From assembly GCF_003346715.1 (NCBI RefSeq), contig NZ_QQPQ01000004.1, positions 124,001-188,000 on the forward strand: a DNA stretch of 64,000 bases, given 5' to 3'. A program made the position numbers and the translations under genes. Shown in pieces: positions 31,566 to 41,279 of the stretch (positions are counted from its first letter, which is position 1; every line of letters starts with the position of its first letter). This stretch comes from Oceanispirochaeta sp. M1. GTDB lineage: Bacteria > Spirochaetota > Spirochaetia > DSM-2461. Below the pieces are notes generated by a model. It had not been told where the DNA came from and made no database searches. It saw nothing but the letters and a program-made list of their open reading frames with translations.

Positions 31566-34376
31566 ATGGAAGGATTAGCTGTAATACTGGGCTTGGGGAT
31601 ATTCTTCTCACCTCTCATTGCTGTATTGTTTTTGAGGAAACGGATCAGATCCATTGAAGAACTCAATGCTGATCTGCAGAAGAGGGTCTCAAACCTTGAA
31701 TCCGGTTTGAATTCAGCATCAGAGGATACAGGGGAACTATTTAAGTCAGATATAGCGCCTGTGCATATGAACACCGGGATTTCTGATGTAACAGAGACTT
31801 TCGATGAGACCTCAGCTGTTCAGGAAGTAAAACCCCTTCGAAAAACCAGAGAGAGAAAAAAAGAGAAAAAAGTATATCCCATTCTTCAGCGCCTTGAAAA
31901 ACAGTTTCTGGAAAACTGGAGCGGTATTGTAGGCTCTGTGATTATGGTTCTGGGAGCCGGTTTCTTAAGTATCTACGCGGCCCTCAAGTTTGACGAGTTT
32001 GTCCGGTTTCTTCTTCTGCTCCTCCTCGCGGCCCTGCCGGGAGTTCTTTATTATCTTTTAAAAGACAGAGAGAAATGGCAGCGTCAGGCCCTGTGGATGC
32101 GGAGTATCAGTGCCGCCATATTCCTGTTTGCCTGCCTCGGATCTGCGGGAATACCCGGCCTTCAGTGGATTCATAATCCCATACAATCCCTGGGACTGCT
32201 GATTCTGGGAATTGCCGTGAACCTGGCCCTCTCCTCTCTGGGAAGAAAAGAGGAGTTTGCCTCATTTCACTGTCTGTTGAGTCTTCTGGCCCTCTCTGTG
32301 CTGCCGCCGGGTTTTGTATCCCTCCTTATGGCCGTGGTCATCACTCTCTATGCCTTGATTCACTGTTATAAAAATCGTTGGGAACTCCATCTTCTACTGG
32401 TCCTCAGCGGATTTTTCGCTTATCACATGTACTGGATGTACAGCCTCTGGGGACCTCAGTTTGATGCCCTTCGCCTGCAGGGAGCGGCTGCCCTCTCTCT
32501 GATTTTCCTGGTCTCAACCTTTGTACATTATCGTAAAAGTTATGCCAGCCCCCGGTTCCAGGTATTTCCATTTCTCACACACCTGATCAACTGGCTCTAT
32601 TTCTCGGTGGGGATGTATCTTTATATCGGAGATAAACCGGAAAGAAGTATTGTCCTGTTTGCCGGAAGTCTTCTGGCATTAAGCCTCTCTCACCGGGCAG
32701 CCAGAAAAGCAATTCCCTGGCTGCGGAGCAGCAGTGTTGTCATGGGGCAGATCTTACTCTGCGCCGGACTTGTAAGCCTTAAGGGATGGGATGTCCCCTC
32801 CATTATGATCAGCGGATTCCTGTATGTGGAATTACTGCTGTTTCTCCAGATTATAATCCGGCAAAAACGCAGGGAACTCTACCGCTTTGCCCTCTGGTCC
32901 TACCTCCTGGCTGCGGGGATTCTGCTTTTTCTCTGTCTGAAAACAGAGGGATTGAACAGTCTCATTTATGTTACGGCTCTGGCTGTGACCGCCCTCCTTC
33001 ATCACAGAATGCTATGGAAAAGGGAGGACAGGATCTGGCTGAGTGAGGATTTCCCATGGAGACTTAAGAGAGAATTTTCCATCACAGGATTTCTTGCCGG
33101 ATTGGCAGGGAGTGCCGCCCTGATACTGCTTCCTCCTGACTGGGGAACGTATCAGTACCTTTACGCTGCGGGTCTGTCGATCATCATACTGACCGCCTAC
33201 CGGCAGTCAGAAAGCAGAGGACTGGGGACAGGAGTATTGACTTACCTGGTTCTGTTCTCTCTTATGGCCGCAGACACTCTCCTCTCTGCGGAATCCCTTG
33301 GAGTACAGGAGCTCGCCGTTATCCTATCCCTTGTTCTAAGCATTGGATTGAGTTTTTTCTGGGAGGAGAAGGTCTCAAGGCTTATCAGCATTTGCGCTCT
33401 TATTATGGCCGTCCTGACCCTCATGATCACAACATTTTTACTTTTTAATCCTGTGTCTCCCCTTCTACCCGGTTTTTTCTGGCTGGGCGGGGTTCTTCTT
33501 CTCATTAGACTGCCGGGTCTCCCCCAGCGATTCAGATCTATGGCGATCCTCTTTCTTCTGAGCTTCCTGATCCGTCACTTTATGGTGCATATTAACTATT
33601 CAGAAAACTGGGGATTCTGGAAACTCCGCTATTTTTCTGACCTGGCTCTTCTTCTGGTATTCTTCCTGTGGAGACGACCTGCTGAAGAAAAATTACATCC
33701 ACTGTTCAAAGGCATTTTGGAATATTCTCTTGATCTGGGACTCCTGATAACGGCAGTTCTTATCGCAATAGAAGTGGATGGCCCCTGGGTACCCTTTGCT
33801 CTGAGTGGAGTAACACTCTCCATTCTGCTCTACAGACTGGCAGGAAAAACAGCCCCTCGTATGCCGCTCTACAGTTTGCTGTACTATATGCTGAGTCTTA
33901 CGGGTGTGAGTCTGAGTCTTCTGAATAGACCGGAAGTAAGTCGATTAGCTGCAGTCCTGAGCCTGCTGACACTCCTGGGAGCCCTGCTGCTCTTTTTCAG
34001 AAAAGAAGATTTTCGCAGCACAGCCCTTCCCTCTCTGGAAAAATACAAACACGGTCTGCTTCTCTATTCCCTGGCCCTTGTGACTGCGTTCTTTGTGTAT
34101 GAGAGTTTTGATTCCAGCTATCTGACACTGCTTTTGGCCCTGGAATGTTTCTTTATCTTTTCGGCCAGTCTGTTTCTGGGAGAATCCCATTTCCGGATAC
34201 TATCCCAGGGAGGACTGCTCCTTTGCGTTATCCGTCTTATCTTTATCGATCTGTCCGAAAGTACGGTACTTCTTAAAGGGCTTGTCTTTCTGGGAGTTGG
34301 TCTGATGATGCTGGGAACCAACAGCCTGTATAACAGGTATAAGGATAGATTCAAAGTTAAAGAGCTGGAAGAGTAA
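31566..34376 (+). CDS. DUF2339 polytopic membrane protein
   Basis: About 936 residues, with an N-terminal helix, a polar, coiled-coil-like and charged section (residues 20-110) and then more than 20 transmembrane helices. The segment LENWSGIVGSVIMVLGAGFLSIYAALKF matches the N-terminal signature of DUF2339 (large membrane proteins of unknown role). The start is the ATG at 31566, which has AAGGAG 5 nt upstream; a GTG at 31560 overlaps that Shine-Dalgarno and is rejected. The gene is convergent with the SNF2 helicase gene. Function is unknown; the size and helix count are similar to some envelope polymer or flippase proteins. Confidence 0.85.
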   Translation: MEGLAVILGLGIFFSPLIAVLFLRKRIRSIEELNADLQKRVSNLESGLNSASEDTGELFKSDIAPVHMNTGISDVTETFDETSAVQEVKPLRKTRERKKEKKVYPILQRLEKQFLENWSGIVGSVIMVLGAGFLSIYAALKFDEFVRFLLLLLLAALPGVLYYLLKDREKWQRQALWMRSISAAIFLFACLGSAGIPGLQWIHNPIQSLGLLILGIAVNLALSSLGRKEEFASFHCLLSLLALSVLPPGFVSLLMAVVITLYALIHCYKNRWELHLLLVLSGFFAYHMYWMYSLWGPQFDALRLQGAAALSLIFLVSTFVHYRKSYASPRFQVFPFLTHLINWLYFSVGMYLYIGDKPERSIVLFAGSLLALSLSHRAARKAIPWLRSSSVVMGQILLCAGLVSLKGWDVPSIMISGFLYVELLLFLQIIIRQKRRELYRFALWSYLLAAGILLFLCLKTEGLNSLIYVTALAVTALLHHRMLWKREDRIWLSEDFPWRLKREFSITGFLAGLAGSAALILLPPDWGTYQYLYAAGLSIIILTAYRQSESRGLGTGVLTYLVLFSLMAADTLLSAESLGVQELAVILSLVLSIGLSFFWEEKVSRLISICALIMAVLTLMITTFLLFNPVSPLLPGFFWLGGVLLLIRLPGLPQRFRSMAILFLLSFLIRHFMVHINYSENWGFWKLRYFSDLALLLVFFLWRRPAEEKLHPLFKGILEYSLDLGLLITAVLIAIEVDGPWVPFALSGVTLSILLYRLAGKTAPRMPLYSLLYYMLSLTGVSLSLLNRPEVSRLAAVLSLLTLLGALLLFFRKEDFRSTALPSLEKYKHGLLLYSLALVTAFFVYESFDSSYLTLLLALECFFIFSASLFLGESHFRILSQGGLLLCVIRLIFIDLSESTVLLKGLVFLGVGLMMLGTNSLYNRYKDRFKVKELEE

Positions 34377-34382
34377 TAAAGC

Positions 34383-37300
34383 TTACTCGAAGAGCCTCAA
34401 AACCTCGTCTTCTTTCATACTTGTGAAAACAGAAGAGTCATCGCTCAATATACCGTCCATCAGGGCGGTTTTTTCTTCCTGCATTCTGAGGATTTTCTCT
34501 TCGATGGTATCCCTGACAATCATCTTGTAGGAGATAACCTTACGGGTCTGCCCCATACGGTGGGCCCGGTCAATAGCCTGACGCTCTGCGGCGGGATTCC
34601 ACCAGGGATCAAAGAGGACGACATAGTCGGCGGCAGTCAGGTTGATACCCACGCCCCCGGCTTTAAGACTGAGAAGGAATATTCTGACATCCTCATCTTC
34701 CTGAAAACGGCGAATCTCCTCGGAGCGGTCGGTGGTCTTCCCGGTAATCATTGAGTAATCCCAATGCTGATCCCGACAGAAATCGGCCATGGCATTGAGT
34801 GTCCCGAGAAACTGGGAGAAGATCAGGATTTTATGATCTTCCGTAAGAACCTCATCCAGAAGATCCTTGAGGGCTTCCATCTTACAGGAGCTCACCAGGG
34901 CGGCATCTGCATCACCGGTCATAGGCGGATAAATGGCCAGCTGTCTGAGTTTAAGGAGAAACTGAAAAATCTCTACAGAAGATCCGGCCAGTCCCTTATC
35001 ATCAAGCAGTCCCTTGACCCGGGCTCTGTAAAAATCCCTGTATTTATTGTAGAGCTCCGCCTGAGCGGGGATCATCTCGCTGTAATGGATGATGATTTCC
35101 TTAGGAGGCAGATCCTTCAGAACATCTTCTTTCTTTCGCCGCAGCATAAAGGGAGAGACAGTATCCCTGAGAATACCGAGGGCCTCTTTATCTTTCTTCT
35201 TCTCAATGGGCTGGGCAAAACGGTTGAAAAACTCTTTGCTGCTCCCCAGAAGTCCCGGATTGAGAAAACTGAACTGGGACCAGAGTTCCATGGAGTTATT
35301 CTCAAGAGGAGTACCTGTCAGCGACAGGCGGTGACTGCTTTTAAGAGAGCGGACAGCCTTAAAAATCCTGGACCCCGCATTCTTTATATAGTGGGCCTCA
35401 TCCAGAATGATGTAGTCAAAATCAAATTCAAGAAAAAGATCCACATCATTTCTCAGGGTGTGATAACTGACAATAATCAGATCATATTCTTTAAAATGCA
35501 GGGCCTCGGAGATTCTGTCGCTCCCCCCGTGACGATAGCTTTTAAGTCCGGGGGTAAACTTTGTAATCTCGTTTTCCCAGTTAGCCAGTGTGACAACCGG
35601 AGCCACCAGCAGGCTGGTCTTCAGCTCCCCTGTAGTCTTGAGATGCTGCAGCAGACTCAGGGTCTGCAGTGTTTTCCCCAAACCCATATCATCGGCCAGA
35701 CAGCCATGACAGTCTGTCTGATGGAGTCTCAAAAGCCAGTTGAATCCGGCTTTCTGATAGGGACGCAGGGTTGCATTCAGCCCCTCGGGCTGATCAAAAC
35801 TCTCCTCATGAGAAGCCTCACGTATTGCTCGGGCCTGTTCCAGAATATCGTCTGCCGGGGATTCATCCCTCTGGGCAATCTGTTCATAGATATGATCAAT
35901 AACAGAGAAATTCCGGACAGAAGTTTCCAGGCGGCCTTCATCATTCATCCCCTGACGTCTTAAATACTCAAGCTGCCGGAGATCACTCTCGCTGAGTTTG
36001 ACATAACTGTCACCTGTGCTGATGAGTCCAAGGGTCTGGTAATGGTCATCAAAAAAGAGTTTTTTCAGCTCTTCTGTGTCCGGGTCTTCCACCATGGCAT
36101 CAACTTCCAGCCAGTCAGTGGTGTTCCCTACATTGAAGGAGACCGAAGCAGCACTGCTGATCTTTCTATCCTCCAGCTGAAGTTCCACCCCCAGGGCGTT
36201 GAGTCTTTTGCTGTAATAGGCCAAAAACTCTTCCAGTGATAGATCCAGGCGGAGATCCCCCTCTGTATTGCCGATAAGAAGTCCCGCGTAATAGCCTTTT
36301 TCAAAGTTAAGATGATCACTGATTGCCTCAACTATTTTCTTCACAAGTTCAGATTCCCGATCCTTGTCTCTTTTTAAGATCACAATCACGGGAGCCTCTG
36401 CCGAATTTAATCCTGACTTAAGAGATGAAAGATCCGGTGGAATCCAGGTCAGAGCTGACTGATAGGGAACATCCTGATGTCCGTAGCGGAAAAAGAAAAA
36501 GGTTTCTGTCTTATCCTGCCGGCTTCTGAGTTTAAGAACAGGTCCCGGAGATGATTTTCTGACTGAAACAGGGGAATAGTTTTCATCCAGATGCAGAGAA
36601 TGATGGCTCATCTTCTCTGTCAGACGGAGAATTCCCTGTATATCCGCAGGGAGAAACCCCTGGCTCTTGGAAAGAAGGAGGTTCACAAAAAAGGATGTAT
36701 TTGAGTCTTCCGGAAGAAACGCGAGGTTTCCACTATCCTCGTCCAGACAGAAAACCCTTTTGTTCCTCAAAACAATGGAAGAACGTTTCAGTTCCCGATG
36801 AAGGATTTCACCTGTCTCATCTACAAATCTGTACTCAGGGCTGTAGAGAGGCCGGTCGTCATGAAGCAGTTCTTTAAAATGGAATCCCGTCTCCAGGCTT
36901 GCGGCCTTATGAACGGTGATGGGAGTCCTGCCGCTGGTAAAGAGTTCATCCTGAGCAAGTACCTCATGCAGACACTCTTCAAGGGGCATAGATCCCCCTT
37001 CACCACTCTCATCTGAGCCGCAGAGTTTATCCAGAAGATCCTGTTGTACATTGCTGAGGGGAGAGATAGGCCGGGAGACCTTATAACGGAGGATTGCCCC
37101 GCTTCTAAGTCCTTCCCGTAGACGAAGCAGTGCCGGACGGACCCGGATACCTGTCTCACCGTTCCCGGCCAGAGTAAAAACAAGATCATACCGGGGCGCC
37201 TCTGTCTGAATATGAAACTCATCATCCGAGAGTCCCTGAAAAAGGGGAATATCATCACTTGCCGACACAGCTGCGGCATCAGAGACAGCTGCCCGGATGC

Positions 37301-37793
37301 CCCCCCGGGCTGACGGTGAAGTAGTAAGTGATGCTGAATCATCAATACCGGCTGCCTCGGGAGGAACCGGAGCTCTGCTCCTGCTTCTTTTTGGGGCTTC
37401 CCTCAGCCCGGAAGGTTCCGAGCTGAATGAAAAGAGATCTCCCTGGAGAGAATCCTGAGGATCGGGAGAAGAAAAACTGCTCTCCTTTTCCAGTACAGGA
37501 AGTTCATGAAACCAGTGGTCCTCCGGGAATTTCTCATCCCCTGCCTTGAGAATCAGTGCAGCCAGATGAACACAGGGTTCGGTGCTGCTGCATTCACAGC
37601 TCCAGAACAGCGTATCTTCCCGATGATGAAGCTCAGTCTCAAAGGGCATAGGCTGATCTCCCAGGACAAATACCCTGAGACGATAGGCCTCGGCCTTGAG
37701 ATTATATACCCGGTTTTCCCGCTTCAGTCCCCTGGCTTCGGGGAGGAGGGCCGGATTAAATTGTTCAGCAAAATCGGGAGACAATATTTTCAA
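34383..37793 (-). CDS. SNF2-family helicase with N-terminal SWIM zinc finger
   Basis: An 1136-residue DNA-dependent ATPase. Residues 64-80 hold a SWIM zinc-binding motif (C66, C68, C74, H76; CxC...CxH). The SNF2 motor starts near residue 680, with Walker A DDMGLGKTLQTL, the DEAH box ILDEAHYIKN, SLTGTPLENN and the C-terminal lobe GGVGINLTAADYVVLFDPWWNPAAERQAIDRAHRMGQT. Such proteins move on duplex DNA and are found beside repair or defence genes, or alone. The start is a TTG at 37793 with AGAGGA 5 nt upstream. The region between the SWIM domain and the motor is low-complexity near residues 110-180. It is not in an operon. Confidence 0.92.
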   Translation of the reverse strand: MKILSPDFAEQFNPALLPEARGLKRENRVYNLKAEAYRLRVFVLGDQPMPFETELHHREDTLFWSCECSSTEPCVHLAALILKAGDEKFPEDHWFHELPVLEKESSFSSPDPQDSLQGDLFSFSSEPSGLREAPKRSRSRAPVPPEAAGIDDSASLTTSPSARGGIRAAVSDAAAVSASDDIPLFQGLSDDEFHIQTEAPRYDLVFTLAGNGETGIRVRPALLRLREGLRSGAILRYKVSRPISPLSNVQQDLLDKLCGSDESGEGGSMPLEECLHEVLAQDELFTSGRTPITVHKAASLETGFHFKELLHDDRPLYSPEYRFVDETGEILHRELKRSSIVLRNKRVFCLDEDSGNLAFLPEDSNTSFFVNLLLSKSQGFLPADIQGILRLTEKMSHHSLHLDENYSPVSVRKSSPGPVLKLRSRQDKTETFFFFRYGHQDVPYQSALTWIPPDLSSLKSGLNSAEAPVIVILKRDKDRESELVKKIVEAISDHLNFEKGYYAGLLIGNTEGDLRLDLSLEEFLAYYSKRLNALGVELQLEDRKISSAASVSFNVGNTTDWLEVDAMVEDPDTEELKKLFFDDHYQTLGLISTGDSYVKLSESDLRQLEYLRRQGMNDEGRLETSVRNFSVIDHIYEQIAQRDESPADDILEQARAIREASHEESFDQPEGLNATLRPYQKAGFNWLLRLHQTDCHGCLADDMGLGKTLQTLSLLQHLKTTGELKTSLLVAPVVTLANWENEITKFTPGLKSYRHGGSDRISEALHFKEYDLIIVSYHTLRNDVDLFLEFDFDYIILDEAHYIKNAGSRIFKAVRSLKSSHRLSLTGTPLENNSMELWSQFSFLNPGLLGSSKEFFNRFAQPIEKKKDKEALGILRDTVSPFMLRRKKEDVLKDLPPKEIIIHYSEMIPAQAELYNKYRDFYRARVKGLLDDKGLAGSSVEIFQFLLKLRQLAIYPPMTGDADAALVSSCKMEALKDLLDEVLTEDHKILIFSQFLGTLNAMADFCRDQHWDYSMITGKTTDRSEEIRRFQEDEDVRIFLLSLKAGGVGINLTAADYVVLFDPWWNPAAERQAIDRAHRMGQTRKVISYKMIVRDTIEEKILRMQEEKTALMDGILSDDSSVFTSMKEDEVLRLFE

Positions 37794-37822
37794 GAAAATC
37801 CTCTAATATTCATAAAAAGGTT

Positions 37823-39184
37823 CTACACTCCCTTAAGAGCATAGGCCCAGCGTCCACTTTTGAAACGGAAGACTCCTATGATGGTAATAATCAGGTTGGA
37901 AACACTTATGGCATACCAGACACCTATGATTCCCCATCCAAGAAAAAAGGCCATAAACCAGGCAAGGGGCAGACGCAGAGCCCACAGACGTCCCAGATGC
38001 ATAAGCATCAGCGAACGTGTATCACCGGCACCCTGAAAAGCACCGGCTAAAATCATGAACACAGCAAAAACTATAACAGATGGCGACATAATGCGGAAGA
38101 GCCGGGCTCCTTCAAATATAACCTCCGGATCATCCACAAAGAAGCGGATGAACAAAGATCCGTAAAAAAAACAGAACACCATACCCGGGATAATATAAAG
38201 AAGTGAGAGAATAGTACCAGTCCTGACTGTAGAAGCCGCCCTGGGGGCATCATCGGCCCCCAGAGACTGTCCCACCAGACTTGTTGTACCCCGGGCAAGC
38301 CCCTGTGCCGGCATATAAAAAAGAGACTGAATTCTGTTAACAATACCGAAGGCGGCAATCACCGGAGTGCCGAAGGAGTTTACAATGCCGTGAAGAACGG
38401 TAAATCCCAGAGAAGAGCCCATCTGAGAGAGGGATGAGGGCAGTGCGACTCTGACCAGAAGAGTCATGGATTTCCTGTCATAGAGCATATACTTCGGATA
38501 CAGCCTGATTCCCTGCCGTCCCCGAAGGAGAATTATTATACCTGTAGCAGCTGCGATCATCCTGGAGAAAACCGTAGCCAGGGCGGCACCCTCCACACCC
38601 AGTGCGGGAAAAGGACCGACACCGAAAATCAGCACAGCATCCAGAGGAATATTCACCGCCGTTGCCAGCAGCTGAATCCTGAGGGCCGCTACTGTATTAC
38701 CCGTCCCCTCCATGGCGCTCTGCATAATGAAAAACCCATACATAAAGGGAACTCCCAGACAGATAATCTTCAGATAGGAGGCAGTCAGGGAAAAAAGCTC
38801 ATCCGGAGTCTGAAGCAGCCGCAAAAATGGCTCCGACAGAAACCATCCGGCAACAGCCAGGATAAAAGATGTAAAAATAAGAAGTCCTGCAACTTGCCCC
38901 AGGAAGAACTCCGCTTTTTTCAGATTTTTCTGTCCCACAGCCCGGGAAATAAGAGTGGTCCCTGCGGCAGAGATTCCCAGACCCGCCAGAATAATAAGCA
39001 TGATGAAGTTGAATGCAATGGAAGGTCCTGAAACTTCCCTGGGGCCCAGACGTCCGAGAAACCAGCTGTCCGTCAGGTTATAGACAGTTTCGGCTCCGTT
39101 GGCCAGCATAACCGGTACAGCGATCTTCAGAAGAGGACGTAGGGTACGGCTGTTTTTCAGGAGAGATAATTTTTCTCTGAGCAT
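37823..39184 (-). CDS. MATE-family multidrug/Na+-type exporter
   Basis: About 453 residues in 12 transmembrane helices of the MATE (MOP) superfamily. Helix 1 has LKIAVPVMLANGAETVYNLTDSWFLGRLG, and the second half starts near LVRVALPSSLSQMGSSLG, the usual internal repeat. Cation-driven efflux of drugs or metabolites is inferred. The start MLREKLSLLKN (39184) was chosen because a good promoter (ATGACA-17-TAGAAT) ends 7 nt before it; longer in-frame starts would lie inside the promoter. It is divergent from umuDC, and the two promoters are under 60 bp apart. Confidence 0.88.
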   Translation of the reverse strand: MLREKLSLLKNSRTLRPLLKIAVPVMLANGAETVYNLTDSWFLGRLGPREVSGPSIAFNFIMLIILAGLGISAAGTTLISRAVGQKNLKKAEFFLGQVAGLLIFTSFILAVAGWFLSEPFLRLLQTPDELFSLTASYLKIICLGVPFMYGFFIMQSAMEGTGNTVAALRIQLLATAVNIPLDAVLIFGVGPFPALGVEGAALATVFSRMIAAATGIIILLRGRQGIRLYPKYMLYDRKSMTLLVRVALPSSLSQMGSSLGFTVLHGIVNSFGTPVIAAFGIVNRIQSLFYMPAQGLARGTTSLVGQSLGADDAPRAASTVRTGTILSLLYIIPGMVFCFFYGSLFIRFFVDDPEVIFEGARLFRIMSPSVIVFAVFMILAGAFQGAGDTRSLMLMHLGRLWALRLPLAWFMAFFLGWGIIGVWYAISVSNLIITIIGVFRFKSGRWAYALKGV

Positions 39185-39191
39185 GAGGGGC

Positions 39192-39220
39192 ATTCTACAG
39201 AAGAGAAACCCTTTTGTCAT
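39192..39220 (-). promoter_or_regulatory. Promoter of the MATE exporter (leaderless)
   Basis: On the minus strand ATGACA (39220-39215), 17 nt, TAGAAT (39197-39192), then 7 nt to the ATG. No Shine-Dalgarno sequence lies between. Confidence 0.6.
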
Positions 39221-39242
39221 GGAAAAAGTCACTCTACCGGAA

Positions 39243-39287
39243 TTGACGGGTTTCCACTTGAGGGATTATACTATACATATGAATAGT
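39243..39287 (+). promoter_or_regulatory. umuDC promoter with overlapping inverted repeat
   Basis: TTGACG (39243-39248), 18 nt, TATACT (39267-39272), and 6 nt to the umuD ATG at 39279. An inverted repeat ACTAT-N8-ATAGT (39270-39287) covers the -10 and the start codon and is a candidate SOS/LexA-type operator. The LexA box of this lineage is not known to me, so the operator call is a guess from position. Confidence 0.5.
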
Positions 39288-39761
39288 TGTTTTAAAATTG
39301 AAGAATACGCTCCGACTCTGGACAGACCGGAAAAATGGAGGCCTCCCGAACACAGTGCAGAAGGAGTGCCCTGCTACGGAGACCTGATCAAGGCAGGCTT
39401 TCCCTCCCCCGCCGCAGACTATAAAGAAGATGTGCTGGATTTTAACAGCTACCTGATACAGAACCCTGCCGCCAGCTTCACTGTCCGGGTGGAAGGCGAC
39501 TCTATGGTGGATGAGGGCATCCAAAGCGGTGATCTGCTGATTGTGGACCGCAGCATCACTCCCCGGAGCAATATGATTGTGGTAGCCATTCTCTACGGAG
39601 AGTTCACCGTCAAGAAACTGGTAAAAAAAGAGGGCCGCCTCTGGCTCTGTCCCGGTAACCCCTCCTACGATCCGGTGCGTATAGAACTGGAGATGGAATT
39701 CCAGGTATGGGGGGTAGTTACCTATGTAATTCACAACTTCCTGCCGGGGAAAACAGGGTGA
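39279..39761 (+). CDS. umuD: UmuD-type error-prone repair protein, self-cleaving
   Basis: About 160 residues, a LexA/UmuD-family S24 peptidase-like protein that cleaves itself upon RecA activation and joins UmuC to form DNA polymerase V. The cleavage site is A39-G40 in KAGFPSPA, the nucleophilic serine is in GDSM (VEGDSMVDEG), and the general-base lysine in FTVKKL. No helix-turn-helix domain is present, so it is UmuD and not LexA. The start MNSCFKIEEY is 6 nt after a -10 box; upstream in-frame codons overlap the MATE gene and the promoter. It is followed by umuC at 15 bp. Confidence 0.9.
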   Translation: MNSCFKIEEYAPTLDRPEKWRPPEHSAEGVPCYGDLIKAGFPSPAADYKEDVLDFNSYLIQNPAASFTVRVEGDSMVDEGIQSGDLLIVDRSITPRSNMIVVAILYGEFTVKKLVKKEGRLWLCPGNPSYDPVRIELEMEFQVWGVVTYVIHNFLPGKTG

Positions 39762-39775
39762 ACAGGAATAGAAAG

Positions 39776-41062
39776 ATGACAGCCCTGGTGGACTGCAACA
39801 GCTTCTACGCCTCCTGTGAAAGGGTGTTCCGCCCGGATCTGACAGGCAGGCCTGTGGTTGTACTGTCCAATAATGATGGCTGTCTTGTAGCCATGAGCCG
39901 GGAGGCTAAGGAGATGAACATTCCCCGGGGGGTGCCCCTGTTCAAGGTGCAGAAACAGCTGAAACAGGCAGGAGCGGCGGTGTTTTCCTCAAACTACACC
40001 CTCTATGACGACCTCTCCCGCCGGGTCATGGATATTCTGGAAGGATTCACCCCTCAGCTGGAAGTCTACTCCATCGACGAGGCCTTTCTTATACTCCAGG
40101 GGAGTCGTGAAGAACTCCTGAACCAGGCCAGCCGAATTTGTGAAAGAGTATATAACTGGCTGGGCATCCCCGTTTCAGTCGGTATAGGCTCAACCAAGAC
40201 TCTGGCTAAAATAGCCGGAAAAAGGGCTAAAAATATCCCCGGGGGAGTCTGCTTCCCTGCAGAGGAAGAGTGGCCGGAAATTCTGGAGGCCACTGATGTG
40301 GGGAAGATATGGGGCATCGGCAGACAGTATGCCCGCAAGCTTCACAGCCGGGGAATTATCAGCGCCGCCGACCTTATGGCTCAGGAGGAGAGCTGGGTAA
40401 AAAAAGAGATGACCCTGGTAGGCCTCAAGACCCTCTGGGAACTCCGGGGCAGACCCAGTTTCACCCTTGAAGAGACACCCTCCCCTAAACAGGGAATAAT
40501 GACATCCCGGAGCTTCTCATTTCCCGTGACCGAAAAAGAGGACATTCTGGAGGCCGGTGCGGATTACGCCTCGGGGGCCGCGGCAAAGATGCGGGCTCAG
40601 GGCTCCTCATGCCGGGTAATCCATACCTCGGTCATGACCAATCCCTTCAGGGAATCAGACAGACAATATGCCCGGGGAATAACAGAACAGCTCAGTTTCC
40701 CCATGAATTATCCCCCCTCCATAGTGGCCGTTGTCCGCAGACAGCTGGAAAAGCTCTACCGTCCGGGTTTCCGCTACAAAAAAATATCCGTTTTTCTCAG
40801 TGAAATCGAACAGACGGGAGAGGAACAGATGGATCTTTTTTACAGTAAGGATGACAGATCAACGGCGGTAATGGAGGCGGTGGATCATATAAACAACCGC
40901 TATGGCAGACATACACTTCACTGCATGCCCCTGCGGCCTGAAAGCTGCTGGCAGATGAAAAGGCAGTACCTGTCTCCCTGCTACACAACAAAGTGGAAGG
41001 ATATCCCTGTTGTCCGGTCAGGAGCTCCGCTGCCGACTCCCCTGAAAGCCGAACAATCATAA
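39776..41062 (+). CDS. umuC: DNA polymerase V catalytic subunit UmuC
   Basis: A 428-residue Y-family polymerase. The palm motifs are VDCNSFYASCERVF, VVVLSNNDGCLVAMSREAK and YSIDEAFL (catalytic acidic residues); the thumb has VGIGSTKTLAKIAGKRAK. The C-terminal end, INNRYGRHTLHCM...WQMKRQYLSPCYTTKWKDIPVV, is the DUF4113 tail of UmuC proteins. The start is the ATG at 39776 (AGGAA upstream); a GTG at 39758 overlapping the umuD stop (GTGA) is the alternative. It is co-expressed with umuD and expected to be damage-inducible, making mutagenic translesion synthesis. Confidence 0.92.
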   Translation: MTALVDCNSFYASCERVFRPDLTGRPVVVLSNNDGCLVAMSREAKEMNIPRGVPLFKVQKQLKQAGAAVFSSNYTLYDDLSRRVMDILEGFTPQLEVYSIDEAFLILQGSREELLNQASRICERVYNWLGIPVSVGIGSTKTLAKIAGKRAKNIPGGVCFPAEEEWPEILEATDVGKIWGIGRQYARKLHSRGIISAADLMAQEESWVKKEMTLVGLKTLWELRGRPSFTLEETPSPKQGIMTSRSFSFPVTEKEDILEAGADYASGAAAKMRAQGSSCRVIHTSVMTNPFRESDRQYARGITEQLSFPMNYPPSIVAVVRRQLEKLYRPGFRYKKISVFLSEIEQTGEEQMDLFYSKDDRSTAVMEAVDHINNRYGRHTLHCMPLRPESCWQMKRQYLSPCYTTKWKDIPVVRSGAPLPTPLKAEQS

Positions 41063-41232
41063 AGACTTCACCCTATATTTGTTTACTATTCAGAAAACGG
41101 CCATAAGATGATCACAGGATTCACACATAAGTTCTTTATATTCTGTAACATAAACTAATCGTTGTTGTTATCAAGGTAATGAACCTAACAATCAGGGTTA
41201 GTTAAGATTTTTTCATTTTACTTTCTCCATTT

Positions 41233-41267
41233 CAGAAGCTGTTACGTTGTGACAGCTTCTGTTTTTT
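41233..41267 (+). terminator. Terminator downstream of umuDC
   Basis: CAGAAGCTGT / ACAGCTTCTG with a 9-nt loop, followed by TTTTTT. It lies about 170 bp past the umuC stop; the gap holds no clear gene and has one small hairpin (CTAAC / GTTAG near 41187-41204). Confidence 0.8.
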
Positions 41268-41279
41268 ATAAATGGAGTG

